Positions 57,364-64,000 of a stretch of 64,000 nt of DNA are shown piece after piece. The translations under genes were made by a program, and so were the position numbers. The stretch lies in the NCBI RefSeq assembly GCF_004210375.1, contig NC_134834.1:38034264-38098263 (forward strand), in the 5' to 3' direction. The DNA comes from Tachypleus tridentatus (lineage: Eukaryota > Arthropoda > Merostomata > Xiphosura > Limulidae). The first letter of the stretch is position 1; each line of letters starts with the position of its first letter. The notes beneath the pieces were generated by a model that saw only the letters and a program-made list of their open reading frames with translations, had not been told where the DNA came from and did not search any database.

Positions 57364-58815
57364 GGAAGATTGTAATTTTATTGCAAGCTGTCTAAAAATA
57401 TCTTAAGTTTTTCTGCCCATGCCAATAACTCATTCGTTAAGAATTGTCAAAACTGGCAGGCTGTACTGGTGAATAATTCTTGAAGTAAATACATAATTTC
57501 AAAAAGCTTAATATAAGAATCTTTTAAATCACTTATTCTTCCCTCCCTATCAAGCTCAGACTTTTTGTCTGTATTGTTGACCATTATGAAGATTTTAAAA
57601 AGTCCTATGTCGTTTGAGTAAATGTATATTACTTGAAGATTATTTTACTTGTAATATCTCTGATTGAAGTAGTTAGATATAAATATAGGCAGCTGCAGAA
57701 GTAAGTGCAAAGCTACAATGAATGCAGAGCAAACCTAGCATCATTAAATTCTACTCCTATATAGTTTTTCTTTGTAATAGCAATACACCTTTATTATTAG
57801 TGTGTTTATGTTGTTTTTACTATTTATAAATGCATATAAACTAATATTTGGTTTGCAAATTAATTGGAACTGGAATGACTTGTTTTACAACTGCCAAAAA
57901 TATTTTGTACATATACTTTAATACAGGTATGTAGATGAATCCTACTCTTGAGAAAAAAAAGTGAATTAGTTTAAGTCTGTAAAGTTGAACTTAAAATATA
58001 AACTTGTGTAGTTCATTTATGATTTATACTGTTTATGAAAGAATAAATGGGTTTACTAGGCTAAGAGCAGAGATATGTAAATTGTTTTTTTAAGTAATAT
58101 TACAATATAGACTATTCAGTGTGAACCCATTATCATTAGAATTTTAATAGAATGAGAGCTGACATTAAATTTTCACTTCCTTCAGAACCTTTGTTAGTTG
58201 GTTTCATGTACTTCATTTCTAATGTTTTATTGCAACAAACATTTTATGTTTCCAGGTTTAATAAATACAAGGTAATTCTTTTACACTTTGTTAACCAAGC
58301 AAAATATCAAATATAAATTTTCCAGAATATGATCTAATGTGAGCCTGTTTCTTTTGCAAGTTATTCTTGAGAAAAGAGGTTCAAAACTAATTTTTTAGGT
58401 ATTCTTGTGTTGTTGTATTGCCTACCTTATATATCATTGCAGTATAGATACCTTGTCACAAAAGTTTAATCTTTGATTTATATATACTTGACTAACTGAA
58501 GATGTTAAGGAGTTAAAGATTTCAGACTTTGAATAATTAACAGACATTTCAATAAAATACTTTAATTTATAGTTTATGACAAATCTAGTTAAGAAAAAAA
58601 ATTAACAGATACCTACAGTTTGACTTGGATTATATTATTATAAAAGTTAAATATTTGTCATTTTTTAATTGTTTTATCAATAATTTTAGAATTTACCTCT
58701 ACCACAAAAGTATCAAGTAAGGTTTCTGTTCTCATGATTTACACAAAAAAAAGTTATACTGCTCTTTTCTCATAGCTTCTGAGTTGTTGAAGTTAATCTA
58801 ATTATTTCTGTTCAG

Positions 58816-59002
58816 AAAAAGGTTTGGACCATGTAGCTGAAACCATTCTATCTTACTTGGATGCTGAGTCTCTCTGTTCAGCAGAACTAGTCTGTAAAGA
58901 ATGGTCACGAGTGATATCTGAAGGAATGTTATGGAAGAAACTGATAGAAAGAAAAGTTCAAACTGATTCTCTATGGAAAGGGCTGGCTGAAAGAAGAGGA
59001 TG
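58816..59002 (+). CDS. slmb: slmb/beta-TrCP exon 3 (F-box)
   Basis: Continues exon 2 in phase: the split Lys codon is followed by [40 protein letters not shown] and [20 protein letters not shown], then GW. This is the F-box with its C-terminal extension, protein residues 90-152. The F-box binds Skp1 and ties the substrate receptor to Cul1. Residues conserved from fly to human are present: LDH, LSYLDAx[32 protein letters not shown]. The last codon is split TG|G. The donor GTATTT at 59003 is weaker than those of the other exons. Intron 2 before it is unusually long, at 23.2 kb. Confidence 0.97.
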
Positions 59003-60004
59003 GTATTTCATTTTTTTATATTCATAATGCTTTTGAAAATGAAATGTTTTAAGTGACTAGTTTAATATAATGTAAACTAATAACATTACTGGACATACAA
59101 TGCATTACATTTTGTGTAATGTTTACTTCACAGTATTTCTGTTTTAAATGTGCAGATAGCCCTTGTGTAGCTTTGTGCAAAATGCAAAAAAAACTATTTT
59201 AAAACTTTTTCTCTTCATTGCTTTTGAAATTATGTTCTTGCATTAATTATTTTCTTTTTCCATATGTTAAAATATTAATCTTAGTTTTGAGTTATTTGAC
59301 TTATAAAAGTTAGAAAATTTGAAATAAAAGGGGTTCCTAAAGTAAGAGAGGATTTAAAAAAATTAACCTAAAATCTGAAAAGTCAGTGGAATTTGTTTCC
59401 TTAGATTTATATCAGTTGTGGATGTGAACACAAATGCTGCTTAGTTCTTCCATGTTTTGGTATATTGAACATAATTGTGGTCAGTCATTTTTACTTGATC
59501 TGGTTATTATTATATATTTCATTGTATTTGATAAGTTAGATCAAATATAATTTTATGAATAAAAATAAAACATTATATTACCTGTTTTCATGTGCATTGT
59601 CCTTATGTGAAGATTTTTGTCTGTAGTGCCATATTCTAAATTTCGATTAATGAGGTTACTGACTAGAGTTATGTTAAGTGGGTATAATTATGAAGAAAGT
59701 TAACATATTATTGTAAGCTATGCTTATGTGTACAGGTCTGAAAAATCTAGTGTTTTGTCTGGAAAGCCAGGAAATTTTTTAAAGAATGTATAATATGCCA
59801 TCCTTATTATTTTAAGCAGATAGTTTGATAAAATACATCATAGCTGAATAGCATAATTTACATTTATTTCTGGTCTTAAACATTAAAAAAAACAGATTTT
59901 CAACTACACCTAATTGTGTAGACTAGTTATACTTCTTGTATACATGACAAAATGAGTATTATTGTTCGTATCTGTGTTAAGTAGTTTAATAATTTTCCCC
60001 CCAG
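59003..60004 (+). other. slmb intron 3
   Basis: A ~1.0 kb AT-rich intron holding a 44-bp SINE family A tail fragment (59152-59195, 'gcagatagcccttgtgtagctttgtgc'). It ends in TTTTCCCCCCAG. Confidence 0.8.
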
Positions 60005-60098
60005 GATCAAGTACTTATTTAAACCTCCACCAGGAGAACAACGTTCAGATCACATGTTTTATAGAAGATTGTTTCCTAGGTTTATTCAAGATATAGAG
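60005..60098 (+). CDS. slmb: slmb/beta-TrCP exon 4 (F-box to WD40 linker)
   Basis: Completes the split Trp codon and encodes IKYLFKPPPGEQRSDHMFYR and RLFPRFIQDIE, residues 153-183. The family has QYLFKxxP....xSFxRxLxPKIIxDIE here, and the Slimb-like 'YLFKPxPG' is especially close. This helical linker connects the F-box to the first WD40 blade. The donor GAG|GTAATA is in phase 0. The next family exon should start with TIExNWR; it is not found in the remaining 3.9 kb. Confidence 0.95.
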
Positions 60099-63000
60099 GT
60101 AATATTAGCTGTTAAGGAAAACTATACTGTTTTAGAATTTTTATACTGAAAAAAAATTTTGCACCAGATATTTGTATATTTTGTGTAATGTCCAGAATTA
60201 TCAGAATTTTTATGTACAATTTCAAATGTTTAGGGTAAAGATAGCATATGTAATTAGATGGGCAACTTATACACTAACTTGTTTATTAGTCAGAATTGCT
60301 TACAAAGAGGGTGAATTTAAATGTTGAAATAGCCTAAATTTGAAAGATATTGGCATACCAAAATAGTAATTGTCATTTCTTTCAGAGTATTTTTTTCTTC
60401 AATCTCCAATTAAATGTTGGAAAAACCATTTTTGTTTTACACTTTTAAAAAAAATAGCCACTAGTGTTTCCAAGTTTCTTTGTTTGGGTGTTTTTGCTTT
60501 AAAAATATAAATAACACTTTCAAACAAATTCAAATGAGGTATACTTCTGGAACATTAAAAAGTCTTTTCTTGTTGAGTTTCATCCCATATTGTTTACAAA
60601 ATGATTAAAATTTTCTCTGTCTTTTATATAAAATGGAGCATGCATCACTTAACCTTAATTTTCCACTCTCTTACCATAACATTTCTAAAATAAAAAGAAA
60701 TGAGATTAACAGAAGTACTGTCAGAATTAGGAACAGCATTGTAGCTGACAAATCAGTTCTGCAAACTGAGGGTGACGAGCCCTTCATCACAGATGAAAGA
60801 AAATGGCAAGTGTTATACAAAAACTATAGACAAAATATATACAGTTTAACCCTGCATGCTACAAGCAAATTCTATAAGTAAAGTCTTCAACAATGTCATA
60901 GAAATTCTACTAAGTGATATGTAGTTACATTAGAAAGAAATTGTATTAAAGGTAACAGACTGTTTAGAAATTCCAATTATTGGAGGAAAGCAGATTGTTT
61001 GTAAGATCCCATGATGTTTGTATAATAAGTCATACAGAAGGTGTGGAGAATTATAGGTAAATGATGCATGCTCTGCAATGTGTAAAGGATATCTGAAAAT
61101 ATTTAGTCATGTTTTGTTGACGGTGTGAGCTCAGGCTCCGTGAGGAAAGGCTTTCAATATTTCAGAACCATGTACTTGTTTGAAATTTATTTTTAATTTT
61201 AAACACACAAAATTTGGATTGTTTTTGGGTTTTTTTTAAATCTAGGAAAGAGCATTAGATGATAGTAGAATTCATAAAACAATAGGGTATTCAGAAAGCA
61301 GACCAATGCCTCAGTATGTATCTTCAAGTTACATGAAGGTTTCTGATACATTCACATTGGAAAATTGAGATCAAAACAGAAAGAAAATTATTATGTATAA
61401 AAATATTGATTAATAAATATCTATTCTAAAGTACACAAGTTAAAAACTGTAAACCAAAGCACTTTCATAGTATTTTCTAAATATATACCAGTTTTGAGAA
61501 AGTTACTAATATGTTTGCATAGATATATCTATTTGGTAGAGTACAAATCAGCTGCAAAATCAATAAAAATATTCTTTGGCTTTGACTTTAAGTGAGAAAT
61601 TGGTACCTTGACAAAAGTAATTGACCACCCTTACCATAAAGTGAATTGTGATCACAATTTATTTACTACCACAAACATCACTATTATTATTAAATTAGCC
61701 AGCAAAGTGTATTAATTCTTAATATATTTAACATTTGTATAAATGAATGGTGCTTTCCCATTGTATTAGATATAGCTAAAGATAATGTGATATAACTTAG
61801 TTAACTCCTCTGCTATGGGCATCCTTTTGGGTGTATGTTACAAGGTTTTATTGAGTTCATTCAAAGTCTGAACTACTTTCATATTAGGGTATATGTATAA
61901 ACTTGGCATTAACACACAACTAACTATCCAAGTTTTAATATCGGTTTCAAAGTTCTTACTTTTATAAGGCAATGTTAAAAGAACAAAAATCCTCAATTTT
62001 TCCCTATCATGAGAATTGTTACATATACTCTTTAGGTATCACTTCTTCTATAATTTAACACCCCTTTGAGAAGTACAAAATTTAGCCCACATTACTCATT
62101 GTAAATTCATCGTCACTGGGATAAAACATAACTTTTATAGCCTGCAGTCTTGTTTGGTTAAATACCACTTGCCATTGCTCACTTGTCTCTCATCCTCTCT
62201 TTCAGTAATAGTTCTCTTTGACATTAAATACTATATTATTTACAACCAAGAAAAAGCCTAAGTTTTAATCTGTCAAATGATGTATTACATTATATTGTTT
62301 GCTGCACAGACAACTGTCTGTTTTGATTCCAGTTCAAACTTTATTCCCATGGAAACACATCAATAAGGTTAGCTGAATTTTTAATATCTCTTGTCATTTA
62401 GTTAGAAAGCCAGAAAAACTGATAGTTATAGAAAATAGTCTGCTTTTTTTTCATGTGTATTTTTTATTTATTATTATAAAAGTTGCTAAAATATAAAAAT
62501 TAGAAACTTATTAGATTAGGTAAAATAAAGAAAAAATAATAAATATTCACAAGACATGCTCATAAATAACTTGCAAGTAAGCTGTGTGTTACTTTACTTA
62601 ATTTGATAGGGTAACATGAGCTACACATTTGGCAAGTGGTTTACAACTTGTATGGTGTAAATGTTAGACACTATTCAAAGGGCAATAAAACAATTCATTT
62701 AATAAGAAAAAGATGTGTACCCTTAATAGTTTTAAACTATTTATGATAATTGTATTTTTATGTTACAATATGAACTCATTTTAGAAAGAAAGTAAAGGAT
62801 AATTTAGATTTATTTTGAATGTTTTTATGATGGTTATGAGGTTAGTTAAGAGTAATGAGTTGGAGTAGAGAAAAGAACAGATAAATTATAAAGTTTTGCT
62901 GAAAAACAAACTTTGAAATTTATGTAAGAGGTTTCAGAGATTACCCGAGTGACATTTAAATGTTTCAGATGAAGAAAAGTATTTTAAAATTAAAGAAAAC

Positions 63001-64000
63001 ATTTTAGACTCAGAGTAGTTGACATTCTGACTGCAAAATTTCATGAGATACACAAAACATGTTAAAAGTTAGAGTATAAAAACTCTGAAGGTTAATTTGA
63101 GGTTAAGATTTAGATCAAATTGACCAATCTTGTAGTGAGAGTGTTAATACTATAAAAAAATGTATAGACTGTACTTTAGCCAAACTCCTTTGATTATTAC
63201 ATTGATATGTTTTTAGTTACGAATAATACATGATGTTCACCAAAAACAAGATTGTAGATTTATGTGTATAAATGTTAAATGCTTAGTGATAAAAAAAAAA
63301 AACTTAGAGAAGAAAATCCAGGAGGTAGCTTTTATTATTTCAATATCGTTGATAACGAGAAATCCACTTGAAAGAAAAATGTATCTCAGTACAGTTTTTA
63401 TGGATATTAACACTTTTATTGATAAGGAGAGAACAATGTTTCAACCTTCCTAGGTCATCTTCAGGTTAACCTGATTTAGATACATATTATATACCACATG
63501 AAAATGGAGTGTAATGGTGGAATATGTAGGAGTTGTGGAATAAAAGTTAAGTTTTAATAAACCAATAGTAAGAATATCAGAAGATACCAAAATTACTTTT
63601 CTGGAAATTTTGCAATTGCTTATAAGTGCATTGTTCCATGAAAATTTATTTATGGTAAAAATTCCATGACTTAGTGCACTTTTCAAATTTCATTTTTTAC
63701 AAGCAATTTACATAGATAAAAAGGTGAATGAAAATTGCTTTATACATCTAGATCAAAGACTCAGTGATTAATACATATATAGTTACATTTATATAAAATA
63801 TTGCTTCCATGTACTTGCAGTTTTAACATTAAGATAAATTTTGGATTTTATGTATCACTAACTTAATACAGAATAGTGTAATTTCTAACAAATTTGCTTT
63901 GAATACCTGTTTACTATCACACTGACATGTGAGTAATCTGTTAAAGTGACTTCTGAACAATCAAACATGAAATGATATTAAGTTGGCAAAACTTCACAAG
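60099..64000 (+). other. slmb intron 4, incomplete
   Basis: No WD40-coding sequence is visible. Contents: the second copy of the unclassified repeat (62470-62990), a Penelope-type end signature (-) at about 63425-63470 ('gaacaatgtttcaaccttcctaggtcatcttcagg'), and AT-rich sequence. The 82-codon frame at 60633-60881 has no family resemblance. Confidence 0.65.
62470..62990 (+). repeat. Unclassified dispersed repeat, copy 2
   Basis: Collinear with 40715-41265 (see there), with many substitutions and small indels. The best conserved parts are 'acactattcaaagggcaata' and 'ataaattataaagttttgct'. Confidence 0.75.

Larger units (their letters stand above)
55121..58815 (+). other. slmb intron 2, last part
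   Basis: Contains SINE family A copies at 55530-55768 (+) and 57115-57363 (-), and the F-box exon-like relic at 55945-56040. Otherwise it is AT-rich intron without recognised features. It ends in the acceptor TTTCTGTTCAG (AG at 58814-58815). Confidence 0.6.

Noticed and set aside
60633..60881. 82-codon frame in slmb intron 4, considered as a possible WD40 or extra exon
   Set aside because: No WD40 signature (GH...WD), no similarity to the family, and no splice sites in a fitting phase.

Overview
This is AT-rich animal nuclear DNA with long introns, small exons and many dispersed repeats; there are no bacterial-style operons. The organism is most likely a chelicerate, probably a horseshoe crab (Xiphosura). 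This rests on the abundant ~270-bp tRNA-derived SINE and the I-like LINE, which I associate with horseshoe crab genomes (inference from memory, not a search), and on the strongly arthropod-like F-box protein.

The one well-supported host gene is the 5' half of a beta-TrCP/Slimb gene on the + strand. Four coding exons are visible (24241-24285, 35404-35626, 58816-59002, 60005-60098). Their phases match (0, 1, 2, 0), giving 183 codons that cover the N-terminus, the dimerisation (D) domain and the F-box plus linker. The seven WD40 repeats that bind the phosphodegron are not in the window and must lie beyond 64000. Introns 1 and 2 are about 11.1 and 23.2 kb and are filled with retrotransposons. A full CRE-type site lies ~150 bp upstream of the first exon.

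Region by region. 1-9637: sparse DNA with SINEs, a direct repeat around a possible small first exon (1472-1539), an old repeat and a 34-bp minisatellite. 9638-10633: a hAT relic. 10700-11700: Penelope-like fragments. 11981-12424: an unrecognised secreted-peptide-like reading frame with one internal TGA. 15857-18031: a SINE, a mariner relic (- strand) and a two-exon cysteine-rich gene or repeat-family copy. 19000-22035: SINEs, then a decayed large-DNA-element remnant with a BRO-N-like frame and Polinton-polymerase-like sequence. 22120-23666: a Tc1 element with inverted ends and TA duplication. 24087-64000: the slmb gene. Intron 1 holds two damaged copies of one I-clade LINE (28358-32200, 32745-34730). 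Intron 2 holds two hairpins, a third LINE copy (44240-50975) split by a nested GTF2IRD2-like hAT transposon (45699-48271), and a DIRS-type tyrosine-recombinase retrotransposon (50985-55120).

No mobile element here looks intact. The points most worth a second look are the broken secreted-peptide frame, the decayed copy of part of the slmb F-box exon inside intron 2, the long intronic hairpins, the virus-like remnant and the candidate promoter/first exon near 1.47 kb.
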